Shown: positions 16,326-26,241, counted from the stretch's first letter. The stretch is 62,030 nucleotides of DNA from Kiloniellaceae bacterium (GCA_021776135.1 JAJFGL010000052.1:1-62030), one strand, 5' to 3'. Translations and numbers: made by a program. Notes: a model not told the origin generated them from the letters alone.

Positions 16326-17996
16326 CTATGTACCTGTTGGTAATTGTCGGAGTCCAGGCACCTGCCAAGACCCGGCAAGGCGAAATATAGAACTGCGGGC
16401 GGCTTCCGCGCCGAAACCCCAGGCGAATAGCGAAATGTAATCCGACCATACGTTAGCGCCGAAGGTTGGGTTGCTAAGGTACAATTGATCCAATCCGCTG
16501 CCCACTAGGATTATCATCAGCACCACGTACCCAACGATGGCGAACGTGACGCGGCGCAATTTGGTGAAAAACCGATCGAAATCGATTTCGCCTATTACTT
16601 CTATGCTAGACACGAAGGATATGGGAAATATGTTGCCGGACAACTTTCTCAACGAGCCTTTGATTTGAGTGGCGGCGCCACGTTCCAACCATTCCCCAAC
16701 GACATTTGTAATTATCTGGCCGAAGCTTTTAGCCGAAGCAATTGGTTCGGGCGTGAGCAATTGTTCGGCTTGGCCGCGAATCTCATCGACCGTGGTGTTG
16801 ATCTCGGCGCATAGTTCTTGAACCTTCTGATCGTCGTCGAGGTCAAAATGCCTGAACCGATCCTTGTAGTGATCGAATCCGGAAAGGTATTTGGATTTCG
16901 TTGCGTCATTAAGTTCAGGATTGAGCCTTTGAATGAGATGCGCGAGACGATTGATGCTGGTGACCACTTGATCGGCCTTTAGATAAATCTCTATTGGTTC
17001 CTCGAGGATATTTTCCAATTTGGACGGGTCGTCAAGATCGACCGCGCTGATCTCAATCGCTTGAAGTTGGTTCTCCAGGGACGAGAGTGAATTATTTTTT
17101 TGTTTGATGGCGCCAATTTTCTGAAGCAGTGAGTCTAGGTTGTTTAAGTGATGTTGCCATCCCGCATTATGCTTACGCCACTTTTCTAAACATTTCGTAG
17201 CGCTTTCCAGTGTCGTTGCGGCTTGGGTGGGGTCTTCGCGTTTGACCGACGCATGCACGCGATCCAAGTCCGACTGAATTCGGTTCCTAAACACAGTGTG
17301 TATAGTCTGGTCTCTATTGATGCTGTCCTCGATTCGGAAGGCATTGATTTTTATGTGATCCAAATCCCGCCTCTTCACGACATAGGCGGTGACGCCGAGG
17401 CTGACGATCAGGCCGGTTAAGAGAATGAATAAAACCGGTTCGAGAGTGGAGCTAATCTTGACTGAAACCGGGACTACCGTACGGGTGTTATTGTGAACAA
17501 CGGTCAAAGCACCGGCATAAGACCCGCTTGTTACTTTATTTAATTCAAACGTGGCGTCAATGCCCGTCCCATTGATGGGGTCGATGATGAATGCGGTTGT
17601 TGAGAAAGTGAGTTTGGGCAAATACCGATGGAAAATTTCGTCCGTACTGGCGAGCGGCTGCGCACTGATGGTGACCGGTAGCCGGCTGCTCCCCTCAATA
17701 AATATGCGCCGCGAGATAGGTTTGTTGAGATATGTGCATTTCGCCCATTTCGCCCATTTATGATTCCCGCACGGGATAAGATGTAAAGTAATCGGGCTTA
17801 TTTTGATCTCGGAGGGAGCCGGTTTTAACTTGCCGGCATCAATTTTCGGCGGCTTTTCCGCGCTGCTTGAACCTTGGCCCTGAGAATTGACATCGGTTGC
17901 GGCGCCCGAGGCGGTTTGGGCCAGGGCATCAGGTGCGCGGACAAAAATTAAAACCGCAAGTAGCGCAAATATTGCATTTTTGGTTCGTTCGCACAT
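16326..17996 (-). CDS. Unknown membrane protein: periplasmic domain, coiled coil, C-terminal helices
   Basis: 556 residues from the ATG at 17996, which opens a clear signal peptide (hydrophobic 9-19, ending near ALAQ at 27). Residues about 65-183 look like a beta-rich extracytoplasmic domain with two Cys (76, 87). A membrane helix follows at about 186-206. Then comes a long, charged, helical and probably coiled-coil cytoplasmic region (about 210-480). One strong and one weaker hydrophobic segment end the protein (483-502, 517-533). I recognise no family. Codon use and base composition are noticeably more AT-rich than in flanking purB and DUF1476, suggesting acquisition. It stands alone, convergent with DUF1476. 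Confidence 0.8.
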   Translation of the reverse strand: MCERTKNAIFALLAVLIFVRAPDALAQTASGAATDVNSQGQGSSSAEKPPKIDAGKLKPAPSEIKISPITLHLIPCGNHKWAKWAKCTYLNKPISRRIFIEGSSRLPVTISAQPLASTDEIFHRYLPKLTFSTTAFIIDPINGTGIDATFELNKVTSGSYAGALTVVHNNTRTVVPVSVKISSTLEPVLFILLTGLIVSLGVTAYVVKRRDLDHIKINAFRIEDSINRDQTIHTVFRNRIQSDLDRVHASVKREDPTQAATTLESATKCLEKWRKHNAGWQHHLNNLDSLLQKIGAIKQKNNSLSSLENQLQAIEISAVDLDDPSKLENILEEPIEIYLKADQVVTSINRLAHLIQRLNPELNDATKSKYLSGFDHYKDRFRHFDLDDDQKVQELCAEINTTVDEIRGQAEQLLTPEPIASAKSFGQIITNVVGEWLERGAATQIKGSLRKLSGNIFPISFVSSIEVIGEIDFDRFFTKLRRVTFAIVGYVVLMIILVGSGLDQLYLSNPTFGANVWSDYISLFAWGFGAEAARSSIFRLAGSWQVPGLRQLPTGT

Positions 17997-18215
17997 AGGT
18001 CTCAGTCCTTTCCGCGTACTCCCAAGACCCGAGTACGAACCTAGAAATACAGAAAAGTTCAACCACGCGACGAAATGCTAACATAAAATGCTACCGCGTA
18101 TTTCTCCCTCGTTCAAGTATCCCGCGTCGTCGATCGTCAAAGCGTGATCGAAACCGCCTTGGCTTTCTGACCTAAAACGGACGGATACGCCGGATCGATA
18201 TAACTGGAAACTTGT

Positions 18216-19511
18216 TTAGCCGCCGAACACGCGCGCGAAGATCGTTTCGACATGGCGGGTGTGGTGGGCATCGTCGAAGCAGGTCTCGAGCGCTTTCGCG
18301 TCCAGGTGTTTCGCGACATCGGGATCGGCCTTGAGAAGGCTTAGAAAGCCATCGTCCCCGGCCCAGACTTTCATGGCGTTGTCCTGCACCGTGCTATAGG
18401 CCGCTTCCCGGCTCATGCCCGCCTGAGTCAGGGCCAGCAGCACCCGCTGCGAATGCACCAGGCCGCCCAGGCGGTCCAGGTTACGGCGCATGGCTTGCGG
18501 GTAGACCAAAAGCTTTTCGATCACCCCGGCCAGGCGGTGCAGGGAGAAATCGAGCGCGATAGTCGCATCGGGCGCCATGACCCGCTCGACCGAGGAGTGG
18601 GAGATATCGCGCTCGTGCCACAGGGTCACGTTTTCCAGGGCCGGGGCCACGGCGGCGCGCACCACCCGGGCGAGGCCGGTCAGGTTCTCGCTCAAGACCG
18701 GGTTGCGTTTATGGGGCATGGCCGAAGACCCTTTTTGCCCCGGCGCGAAGTATTCTTCCACCTCGCGCACCTCGGTGCGTTGCAGGTGGCGGATCTCGGT
18801 CGCCAGGTTCTCGATCGAGGCGGCGACGATCCCCAGGGTGGCGAAAAAGGCGGCGTGGCGGTCGCGCGGGATAACCTGGGTCGAGACCGGCTCGATGCTC
18901 AGGCCCATCTTGTCCGCGACATGGGCTTCCACGGCGGGGTCGATGTTGGCGAAGGTGCCGACGGCGCCAGAAATGGCGCAGGTGGCGATCTCGGCCCGGG
19001 CCTGGACCAGACGCGTCCGGCCGCGTGCGAAGGCGGCGTAGTGGCCGGCCAGCTTCAAGCCGAAGGTGGTGGGTTCGGCATGGATGGCGTGGCTGCGCCC
19101 GACGCACAGGGTCATCTTATGCTCGCGGGCGCGGGTTTCCAGGGCGGCCAAAACCCGGTCCATGCCGCTCAGCAGCAAATCGCTTGCCTGGGTGAGCTGA
19201 ACCGCCAAGCAGGTGTCGAGCACGTCCGAGGAGGTCATGCCCTGATGCACGAAGCGCGCCGGTTCGCCGATGTGTTCGGCCAAGTTGGTTAGAAAGGCGA
19301 TGACGTCGTGCCTGGTCTCGCGCTCGATCTCGTCGATCCGCGCGACCTCGAAGGCGCCCTTGTCCCAGACCGCCTGGGCCGCTTCCTTGGGGATGACGCC
19401 GAGGGCGGCCTGGGCGTCGCAGGCATGGGCCTCGATCTCGAACCAAATGCGGAAGCGGTTCTCCGGCTCCCATATCCTGGTCATTTCGGGTCGGCTATAG
19501 CGGGAGATCAT
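18216..19511 (-). CDS. purB: Adenylosuccinate lyase
   Basis: Cleaves SAICAR and adenylosuccinate in purine synthesis. The 431-residue protein starts MISRYSRPEM, with FEVARIDEIERETRHDVIAFL and HQGMTSSDVLDT in the first domain. It has the fumarase-superfamily signature GSSAMPHKRNP at about 264-274, whose Ser is the catalytic base. Length and motif order match the Bacillus/Thermotoga type. It is preceded on the same strand by the amidinotransferase-like gene (73-base gap). Confidence 0.95.
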   Translation of the reverse strand: MISRYSRPEMTRIWEPENRFRIWFEIEAHACDAQAALGVIPKEAAQAVWDKGAFEVARIDEIERETRHDVIAFLTNLAEHIGEPARFVHQGMTSSDVLDTCLAVQLTQASDLLLSGMDRVLAALETRAREHKMTLCVGRSHAIHAEPTTFGLKLAGHYAAFARGRTRLVQARAEIATCAISGAVGTFANIDPAVEAHVADKMGLSIEPVSTQVIPRDRHAAFFATLGIVAASIENLATEIRHLQRTEVREVEEYFAPGQKGSSAMPHKRNPVLSENLTGLARVVRAAVAPALENVTLWHERDISHSSVERVMAPDATIALDFSLHRLAGVIEKLLVYPQAMRRNLDRLGGLVHSQRVLLALTQAGMSREAAYSTVQDNAMKVWAGDDGFLSLLKADPDVAKHLDAKALETCFDDAHHTRHVETIFARVFGG

Positions 19512-19584
19512 GGCGCCTCTTGGGGTCTTGAAAAGTTTAGCCGGAGTTTATACCCGCGCCGCCAGCAACCCAAGGCTCTAGGGC

Positions 19585-20541
19585 CTAGGACATCTCGCGC
19601 CGTAAAATGCCGGTCAGACAGCCCATGGCGCCGGCCGCCTTGGCAAGTTCATCGGTCGCCACCGCCGTGCAGGTTACGCCTAGCCCTTCATAGAAAGCCT
19701 GGGACTTGGGATTGCCCGCCGGCATGAGGATGCGGCGCGGGCCCAGGGTGACGATATTAAATGCCTTACCGGTCTCCGCCTCGTCCAGCTCGGTCAGGAA
19801 TTCGACCCGGAAGCCCCGCGCGCGCAGGGCTTCCACGGCGGCATAAGGGGTGCGGCGCGGCCAGGCCAGGGCCAGGTCGCGATCCAGAATCCGCAACATA
19901 CCCATCATGTGCATGGTCCCGAACGGCAAGTCGATGGGAATGCCGGTCACCCCCATGCCGCCCAGGGCGGCGGTCACCTGGGCGATACCCTCGGCGTTGG
20001 TGCGCAGACCGCGCCCCAACAACACGGTTTCCCGGTCCAGCCACATGGCGTCGGCGCCCTCGAAGGCCGCGTTGCCGCGCAAGGTTCGCACCATGGGGAT
20101 GCCGAGGGCGGCCAGGCGGCGCTGCACCTCCACCTCCTCGCCCGCGCGCACGCTGGAGGCCGGGCGGGCCAGGATCGCGCCTTCCGGGGTCATGAAGAAC
20201 AGATCGGCCAGGAACATCTGATTGGGCCGCACGGTCCCTTGGGGCTCAAGGGTGTGAACCGCGACCCCGGCGCCGCGGTAGGCTTGGGCCATGGCCTCGT
20301 GCTGGGCCGCCGCGCGCTTGGCGTCCGGGGGCGCCAGCATCAGGGCCGCATCGGCGTCGGTGCCGAGGATCAACTCGGACCCCGGACAGTGCAGCAGGAC
20401 CTCCTTCAAGGGGGCCCATTCGTTGTCCAGGCCGCAGGCGCGCCACAGGGTGCCGATCTCCTGCCGCAGGGACGTCTCCCGGCCCGGCCATCCGGGGCCG
20501 CCATAAGCCGCCGTATGAAAAGTGCCGTGCTGCTTAGGCAT
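19585..20541 (-). CDS. Amidinotransferase/DDAH-like guanidino hydrolase
   Basis: A 318-residue member of the pentein (arginine deiminase/DDAH/amidinotransferase) superfamily. Candidate catalytic residues are visible: the acidic pair in FEGADAM (E161, D164), H211 in GTMHMMGML, and the nucleophile C308 in GAMGCLTG near the C-terminus. RPNQMFLADLFFM near 105 matches the substrate-binding strand of this group. The ATG at 20541 starts a short N-terminal extension before the fold; an upstream start at 20673 is unlikely. The substrate (methylarginine, arginine or another guanidino compound) cannot be fixed. Confidence 0.75.
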   Translation of the reverse strand: MPKQHGTFHTAAYGGPGWPGRETSLRQEIGTLWRACGLDNEWAPLKEVLLHCPGSELILGTDADAALMLAPPDAKRAAAQHEAMAQAYRGAGVAVHTLEPQGTVRPNQMFLADLFFMTPEGAILARPASSVRAGEEVEVQRRLAALGIPMVRTLRGNAAFEGADAMWLDRETVLLGRGLRTNAEGIAQVTAALGGMGVTGIPIDLPFGTMHMMGMLRILDRDLALAWPRRTPYAAVEALRARGFRVEFLTELDEAETGKAFNIVTLGPRRILMPAGNPKSQAFYEGLGVTCTAVATDELAKAAGAMGCLTGILRREMS

Positions 20542-20754
20542 GATGGGATTCCCGTTTAAGTTACAGAATTCCAGATTAGCAAAGCCCGGTCCGGGCCGCT
20601 TGGCAAGCCATGGGGACGCCTGTGGCAAGGGGAAGATCGATCGAATTTTAGATAAATACTTGATAACAAACACGAAAAATTCTCCTTTAGCGGCTAATCT
20701 TGTCTTCGTTCCGGCCTCTCTCCGGTTGTGAATCTCAAAAATGAACTTGCATAC

Positions 20755-20770
20755 ATAAAGATATCTTTAT
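20755..20770. promoter_or_regulatory. Perfect palindrome, probable SahR operator
   Basis: ATAAAGATATCTTTAT is a perfect 16-bp palindrome placed 47 bases before the regulator's ATG in the divergent gap. ArsR-type methionine regulators (SahR) act on such AT-rich palindromes upstream of methionine-cycle genes. The precise consensus is recalled, not checked. Confidence 0.7.
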
Positions 20771-20817
20771 ATATTTACGTCTATCGTGATGAGCGGGCGA
20801 AAAGAGGCGGCAACCCC

Positions 20818-21753
20818 ATGGAACAGCTCTTAACGGCACTGAAAGCGGCAGGGGAGGCGACCAGGCTCCGGCTTCTGGTGCTCTGCGCCCATAGCGATCT
20901 GACCGTGTCCGAACTGACCCAGATCCTCGGCCAGTCGCAGCCCCGGGTCTCGCGCCACCTGCGCCTGCTGTGCGAAGCCGATCTGCTGGACCGCCGGCGC
21001 GAGGGTAGCTGGGCCTATTTCCGCATGGCCCGGCAAGGCCCCGGCGCCGAACTGGCGCGCACCCTGGTGGACGCCATGCCGGGGGACGATCCGGCCCTGT
21101 CACTGGACTTGGAACGCCTGGAGGCCATCGTGCGCGAACGGGCCCGGCGCGCCGCCGGCTATTTTCAGCGCAATGCCGCGAAGTGGAACGAAATCCGTTC
21201 TCTCTACGCCGACGAGTCGGAGGTCGAGGCGGTTTTGTTGGCGCGGATTTCCGAAGGCCCGGCCAGGGACGTGATCGATATCGGCACCGGCACCGGGCGG
21301 GTTATCGAAGTCCTAGCGCCGCGTGTCGAGCACGCCGTCGGCGTCGATTTGTCGCCCGATATGCTGATGATCGCCCGCGCCAATTTGGAACGGGCCCGCC
21401 TGCGCAACTGCCTGGTGCGCCAAGGCGACATGTATCAATTGCCGGTGCCCAGCGCGTCCTTCGACGCGGCGGTGATCCATCAAGTGCTTCACTTCGCCGA
21501 GACGCCGGGCGCGGTCATCGGCGAGGCGGCGCGGGTCTTGCGTCCCGGCGGCAAGCTGATCGTCGCCGACTTCGGATCCCACGATCTGGAGTATCTGCGC
21601 GAGGAACACCTGCACCGTTGGCTCGGCTTCCGCGACCTGGATCTGCGCACCTGGTGCGAAGCGGCCGGCCTGGTGCCGGAAGACCCGGTCCTGTTGCCGG
21701 GCGATCCCTTGAACGTCGTTGTCTGGACAGCTACCCGGCCGACGGCCCACTAG
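20818..21753 (+). CDS. ArsR-type regulator fused to a SAM-dependent methyltransferase domain (SahR-like)
   Basis: 311 residues from the ATG at 20818. Residues about 1-75 are a winged helix of the ArsR class (LTVSELTQILGQSQPRVSRHL, then LLDRRREGSWAYF). Residues about 115-300 are a class I methyltransferase fold with the nucleotide loop IDIGTGTG at 153-160 and LRPGGKLIVADF. Such fusions next to metF and metH correspond to SahR, which senses S-adenosylhomocysteine and represses methionine-cycle genes in Proteobacteria. The methyltransferase domain probably serves as the ligand sensor. The track of in-frame codons runs further upstream, but the palindrome at 20755 argues for this start. metF follows after a short gap. 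Confidence 0.82.
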   Translation: MEQLLTALKAAGEATRLRLLVLCAHSDLTVSELTQILGQSQPRVSRHLRLLCEADLLDRRREGSWAYFRMARQGPGAELARTLVDAMPGDDPALSLDLERLEAIVRERARRAAGYFQRNAAKWNEIRSLYADESEVEAVLLARISEGPARDVIDIGTGTGRVIEVLAPRVEHAVGVDLSPDMLMIARANLERARLRNCLVRQGDMYQLPVPSASFDAAVIHQVLHFAETPGAVIGEAARVLRPGGKLIVADFGSHDLEYLREEHLHRWLGFRDLDLRTWCEAAGLVPEDPVLLPGDPLNVVVWTATRPTAH

Positions 21754-21786
21754 AAGAAACTTATGGAACGCGAAGGAACACCGGAT

Positions 21787-22725
21787 ATGGCAAGCCAAGC
21801 ACCGCACCCGCGAGACGAGGACACGGAGTCCGATTTGGCGATCTCCTTTGAGTACTTTCCGCCGAAGAGCGCCGCCATGGAAGCGCGCTTATGGGAGACC
21901 ATCAAAAAATTGGAACCGCTGGACCCGCGCTTCGTTTCGGTGACCTACGGCGCCGACGGCGGCACGCGTACGCGCACCCATGGCACGGTAACCTGCATCC
22001 TGCGCGAAACCCGCACACCGCCCGCCGCGCACTTGACGTGCGTGGGCGCGGCGCGGGATGAGATCGACGAGATCGCGCGCGCCTATTGGCAAGCGGGGAT
22101 ACGTCATATCGTGGCCCTGCGCGGCGATCCGCCGGGTGGCGTACAGGCGCGTTACGAACCGCATCCGGACGGCTACGCCTATGCCAGCGAACTGGTCGCC
22201 GGCTTGAAGCGCATTGGCGATTTCGAAATCAGCGTCGCCGCCTTTCCCGAGGTTCACCCCGGCGCCCTGAATGCCGAAGCCGATCTGGACAACTTGAAAC
22301 GCAAGTTCGACGCCGGCGCCTGCCGGGCCATCACCCAGTTCTTTTTCGACCCGACCGATTACCTGCGCTTTCTGGAGCGCGTGCGCGCCGCCGGTATCGA
22401 GGCGCCCATCGTGCCCGGTATCCTGCCGATCACGAACTTCGCGCGCACGGTCGAATTCGCCGCCATGTGCGGGACCAAGGTGCCCGCCTGGCTGGCCGAG
22501 CTGTTCGAACCCCTCGATGGCGATCCCGACTCCCGCGATCTGGTGGCGGCGGCCGCCGCCGCCGAGCAGTGCCGCTATCTGCAGGCCCACGGCGTCAAGG
22601 AGTTTCACTTCTACACCCTGAACCGGGCCGAGCTGACCACCGCCATCTGCCACATGCTGCGCGCCCCCTCGGCGCCCTGGGCAAGCGAGCCGTATGCCGG
22701 CCCGCGTTTGCAAGCGAGCGCCTGA
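21787..22725 (+). CDS. metF: 5,10-methylenetetrahydrofolate reductase
   Basis: FAD enzyme that makes 5-methyl-THF, the methyl donor used by the adjacent MetH. The TIM-barrel protein carries ISFEYFPPKS near its start, VSVTYGADGGTRTRT, IVALRGDPP and the FFFDPTDYLRF region, all typical. ATG 21787 has AAGGA nine bases upstream; an ATG at 21763 is in frame with a poorer ribosome site and adds eight residues. The stop is one base before the metH start, so translation is coupled. Confidence 0.93.
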   Translation: MASQAPHPRDEDTESDLAISFEYFPPKSAAMEARLWETIKKLEPLDPRFVSVTYGADGGTRTRTHGTVTCILRETRTPPAAHLTCVGAARDEIDEIARAYWQAGIRHIVALRGDPPGGVQARYEPHPDGYAYASELVAGLKRIGDFEISVAAFPEVHPGALNAEADLDNLKRKFDAGACRAITQFFFDPTDYLRFLERVRAAGIEAPIVPGILPITNFARTVEFAAMCGTKVPAWLAELFEPLDGDPDSRDLVAAAAAAEQCRYLQAHGVKEFHFYTLNRAELTTAICHMLRAPSAPWASEPYAGPRLQASA

Positions 22726-22726
22726 C

Positions 22727-25700
22727 ATGAGCCGTTTTCTCGATGCCCTTTCGCGGCAAGTCCTTCTGTGCGACGGCGCCATGGGCAGCCGTATTCAGGC
22801 GCTCGATCTCGAGACCGATAAAGACTACTGGGGTAACGAGAACTGTTCCGAAATTCTGAACTTGTCCCGCCCCGATGTGATCCTGGACGTGCACAAGGGC
22901 TATTTCGCCGCCGGCGCCGATGTGGTCGAGACAAATAGTTTCGGCGGCTCGCCGGTCACCCTGGACGAATTCGGCTTGGGCGATCAGGCCTTCGAGATCA
23001 ACAAACGCGCCGCCGAGTTGGCGCGCGAGGCGGCGGAGTGTTTCAAGGGCGACGGGCGCGAGCGCTTCGTCGCCGGCGCCATCGGCCCCGGCACCAAGCT
23101 GCCCTCCCTCGGCCATCTGGATTACGACAGCATCGAGGCGGCGCTGATCGTGCAGTGCGACGGCCTGATCGCCGGCGGCGCCGATACCCTGCTGATCGAG
23201 ACTTGCCAGGATCCCTTGCAGATCAAGGCGGCGGTCAATGCCGCCAAGGTAGCGCGCACCAAAGCCGCGCGCGGCGGAGCCGGTCAAGACGATCTGCCGA
23301 TCATGGTGCAGGTCACGGTCGAGACCACGGGCACCCTGCTGGTCGGCACCGACATCGCGGCGGCGGCGAGCATTATCGACGCCCTTGGCGTTTCGATCAT
23401 GGGCCTGAACTGCGCCACCGGCCCACAGGAAATGGCGCCGCACGTTCAGTGGCTGGCGGAGTCCTGGCCGGGGCTGATTACCTTGCAACCCAACGCCGGA
23501 CTACCGGAGCTGGTCGAGGGTAAGACCCATTACCCCCTGGCCCCGAACGACCTGGCCAAGTGGCTGGAGCGTTTCTTGGACGAAGACGGGGTCAATCTGA
23601 TCGGCGGCTGCTGCGGCACCACGACCGATCACATCGCCGCCCTGGACGCCATGCTGCGCGCCCGCGGCGGGGCGGATCGGCGTCCGGCCCCGCGCGAGCG
23701 TAAGCCGGTTTGGGTGCCGGGCCTCGCCTCGCTCTACACCCCCGTCGCCTATCGCCAGGAGAACGCCTACCTTTCCATCGGCGAACGCTGCAACGCCAAC
23801 GGCAGCAAGAAGTTCCGCAAGTTTCAAGAGGACGGCGACTGGGATGCTTGCGTCGCCATGGGGGTCGAGCAGGTCAAGGAAGGCTCCCACGGGATCGATG
23901 TCTGCACCGCCTTTGTCGGCCGCGACGAGACCGCCGAGATGACCGAAGTGTTGAGCCGTATGCGCGGTTCCGTCAACGCGCCCCTGGTCATCGATTCGAC
24001 CGAGTTGAACGTGATCGAGGCCGCCATGAAGTTGTATGGCGGCAAGCCGATCCTGAATTCGATCAACTTCGAGGACGGCGAGGAGCCGGCGGCCAAGCGC
24101 CTTGAAGTGGCGCGCAAGTATGGCAGCGCCGTGATCGCCCTGACCATCGACGAGGGCGGCATGGCCAAGGAGGCCGACCACAAGGTCGAGGTCGCCCGGC
24201 GGCTTTACGATTTCGCCTGTAACACGCACGGCCTGCCGCCCAACGACCTCATCTTCGATCCCCTGACCTTCACCATCTGCACCGGCAACGAGGACGACCG
24301 TAAGCTGGGCCTTTGGACCCTGGAGGCGATCGAGAAAATCGCCCAGGACATGCCCGCGTGCCAAATCTTTCTGGGCCTGTCGAATATTTCCTTCGGCTTG
24401 AACCCGCCTGCGCGCCACGTTCTTAACTCCGTGTATCTGGATCACGCCCTGAAGCGCGGCTTGACCGGCGCCATTCTGCACATGTCGAAGATCATGCCTC
24501 TGCACAAGATTCCGGAGGAAGAGGTCAAGCTGGCTGAGGATTTGATCTACGACCGGCGCCGGGAAGGCTACGATCCCCTGCACGCCTTTATCGCCCTCTT
24601 CGACGGACGCACCGCGGAAACCGAGAAAAAGCGCGAACGCGCCGCCGATGTGGAGACGCGCCTCAAGGACCGCATCGTCGATGGCGACCGCCAGGGCCTG
24701 GAGGCCGACCTGGACGAGGCCATGACCAAGCATGCGCCCCTAGATATCGTCAATGTCCACTTGCTCGACGGCATGAAGGTGGTCGGCGAACTCTTCGGCG
24801 CCGGCAAGATGCAACTGCCCTTCGTCCTGCAATCGGCCGAGACCATGAAGGCGGCGGTCAGTCATCTGGAACCGCACATGGAAAAGATCGAGGGCCAGGA
24901 AAAGGGCACGGTGGTCCTGGCGACGGTCAAGGGCGATGTTCACGACATCGGCAAGAACCTGGTCGATATCATCCTCACCAACAACGGCTACAACGTCGTC
25001 AACCTGGGCATCAAGCAGCCGATCGAAAACATCCTGGCGGCGGTCGAACAACACCAGGCGCATGCCGTGGGCATGAGCGGTCTGCTGGTCAAATCGACGG
25101 TCGTCATGCGCGAGAACCTTGAGCGCATGAGCCTGGACGGCGTCAATGTCCCAGTCATGCTCGGCGGCGCGGCGCTGACCCGACAATATGTCGAGGGCGA
25201 CTGCGCGAAATCCTATGCCTGCGGCCGGGTCGCCTATGCCCGCGATGCCTTCGACGGTCTGTCGCTCATGGAAAAGGCGGTTAACGGCGGCTTCGACGAC
25301 CACATCGCCGAACGCCAGGTTCAGAACAACGCCCGGCCCAAGAACCGCAAGCGCCAACTTGGGGTCGCCAAGACCGCCGACATGCGCCCGGTCGATGCCG
25401 AGGAAACCCGCCTGCGCCGGCAGGAACTGGGCAAGGGCTTGGAGATTCCCGAACCGCCGTTCTGGGGCCCGCGTATTCTGGCCCGGGTGCCGGTCGATGC
25501 CCTGGTGCCCTACCTGAACGAGCGCATGGTCTATCAGTTCCACTGGGGCTACCGGAAAGACGGGCGCACGCTCAAGGACTACATGGCCTGGTCGCGCAAG
25601 GAACTGCGCCCGATCCTCAAGCGCATGCTCGATATCAGCAAACAACAGGATATTTTGGTGCCGCAAGCCTCCTATGGCTACTGGCCGGCCAATGCCCAAG

Positions 25701-26239
25701 GCAACGATGTCATCCTGTTCGATCCCAAGGACCGCAGCCGGGAGGTGGCGCGCTTTACCCTGCCGCGCCAGGGCCGCGAGGGCGGCCTGTGCATCGCCGA
25801 CTTCCTGCGCGACGTGGACAGCGGCGAACGCGATGTCCTGGGCTTGCAGATCGCCACGGTCGGCCAGCACGCCTCCGAAGTGGCGCGCGAGTGGTTCGCC
25901 GACAACCGCTATCAGGACTATCTCTACCTGCACGGCCTGGGGGTGGAGATGGCCGAGGCCCTGGCCGAATATGTCCACAAGCGTATCCGCGCCGAGTTAG
26001 GTTTCGGCCACGAGGACCACCGCGACATGGAAAAAATGCTCCAGCAGGGTTATCGCGGGTCGCGCTATTCCTTCGGCTATCCGGCCTGTCCGAATTTGGA
26101 GGACCAGACCCAGCTGCTGCGCTTGCTGGAAGCGGAAAAGGTCGGGGTCATGCTCTCCGACGGTTTCCAACTGCACCCGGAGCAATCCACCAGCGCCATT
26201 GTCCTGCACCACCCCCAGGCGAAGTACTTCTCGGTTTAG
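22727..26239 (+). CDS. metH: Cobalamin-dependent methionine synthase
   Basis: Transfers the methyl group of 5-methyl-THF to homocysteine through cobalamin. All four modules are present in 1170 residues. The homocysteine domain has zinc ligands C229 and C295/C296 in GGCCGTT. The pterin domain spans about 345-610. The cobalamin domain has DVHDIG at 737-742, where H739 is the lower cobalt ligand. The reactivation domain at about 880-1170 includes RYSFGYPACPN. ATG 22727 lies one base behind metF; the frame extends upstream inside metF but the MSRFLDALS start is the family one. The stop is two bases from the end of the convergent TPP enzyme gene. Confidence 0.97.
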   Translation: MSRFLDALSRQVLLCDGAMGSRIQALDLETDKDYWGNENCSEILNLSRPDVILDVHKGYFAAGADVVETNSFGGSPVTLDEFGLGDQAFEINKRAAELAREAAECFKGDGRERFVAGAIGPGTKLPSLGHLDYDSIEAALIVQCDGLIAGGADTLLIETCQDPLQIKAAVNAAKVARTKAARGGAGQDDLPIMVQVTVETTGTLLVGTDIAAAASIIDALGVSIMGLNCATGPQEMAPHVQWLAESWPGLITLQPNAGLPELVEGKTHYPLAPNDLAKWLERFLDEDGVNLIGGCCGTTTDHIAALDAMLRARGGADRRPAPRERKPVWVPGLASLYTPVAYRQENAYLSIGERCNANGSKKFRKFQEDGDWDACVAMGVEQVKEGSHGIDVCTAFVGRDETAEMTEVLSRMRGSVNAPLVIDSTELNVIEAAMKLYGGKPILNSINFEDGEEPAAKRLEVARKYGSAVIALTIDEGGMAKEADHKVEVARRLYDFACNTHGLPPNDLIFDPLTFTICTGNEDDRKLGLWTLEAIEKIAQDMPACQIFLGLSNISFGLNPPARHVLNSVYLDHALKRGLTGAILHMSKIMPLHKIPEEEVKLAEDLIYDRRREGYDPLHAFIALFDGRTAETEKKRERAADVETRLKDRIVDGDRQGLEADLDEAMTKHAPLDIVNVHLLDGMKVVGELFGAGKMQLPFVLQSAETMKAAVSHLEPHMEKIEGQEKGTVVLATVKGDVHDIGKNLVDIILTNNGYNVVNLGIKQPIENILAAVEQHQAHAVGMSGLLVKSTVVMRENLERMSLDGVNVPVMLGGAALTRQYVEGDCAKSYACGRVAYARDAFDGLSLMEKAVNGGFDDHIAERQVQNNARPKNRKRQLGVAKTADMRPVDAEETRLRRQELGKGLEIPEPPFWGPRILARVPVDALVPYLNERMVYQFHWGYRKDGRTLKDYMAWSRKELRPILKRMLDISKQQDILVPQASYGYWPANAQGNDVILFDPKDRSREVARFTLPRQGREGGLCIADFLRDVDSGERDVLGLQIATVGQHASEVAREWFADNRYQDYLYLHGLGVEMAEALAEYVHKRIRAELGFGHEDHRDMEKMLQQGYRGSRYSFGYPACPNLEDQTQLLRLLEAEKVGVMLSDGFQLHPEQSTSAIVLHHPQAKYFSV

Positions 26240-26241
26240 AC

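Noticed and set aside
26240-26241. Terminator between metH and the convergent TPP gene
   Set aside because: Only two bases separate the stops, and no hairpin was evident in the flanking coding ends.
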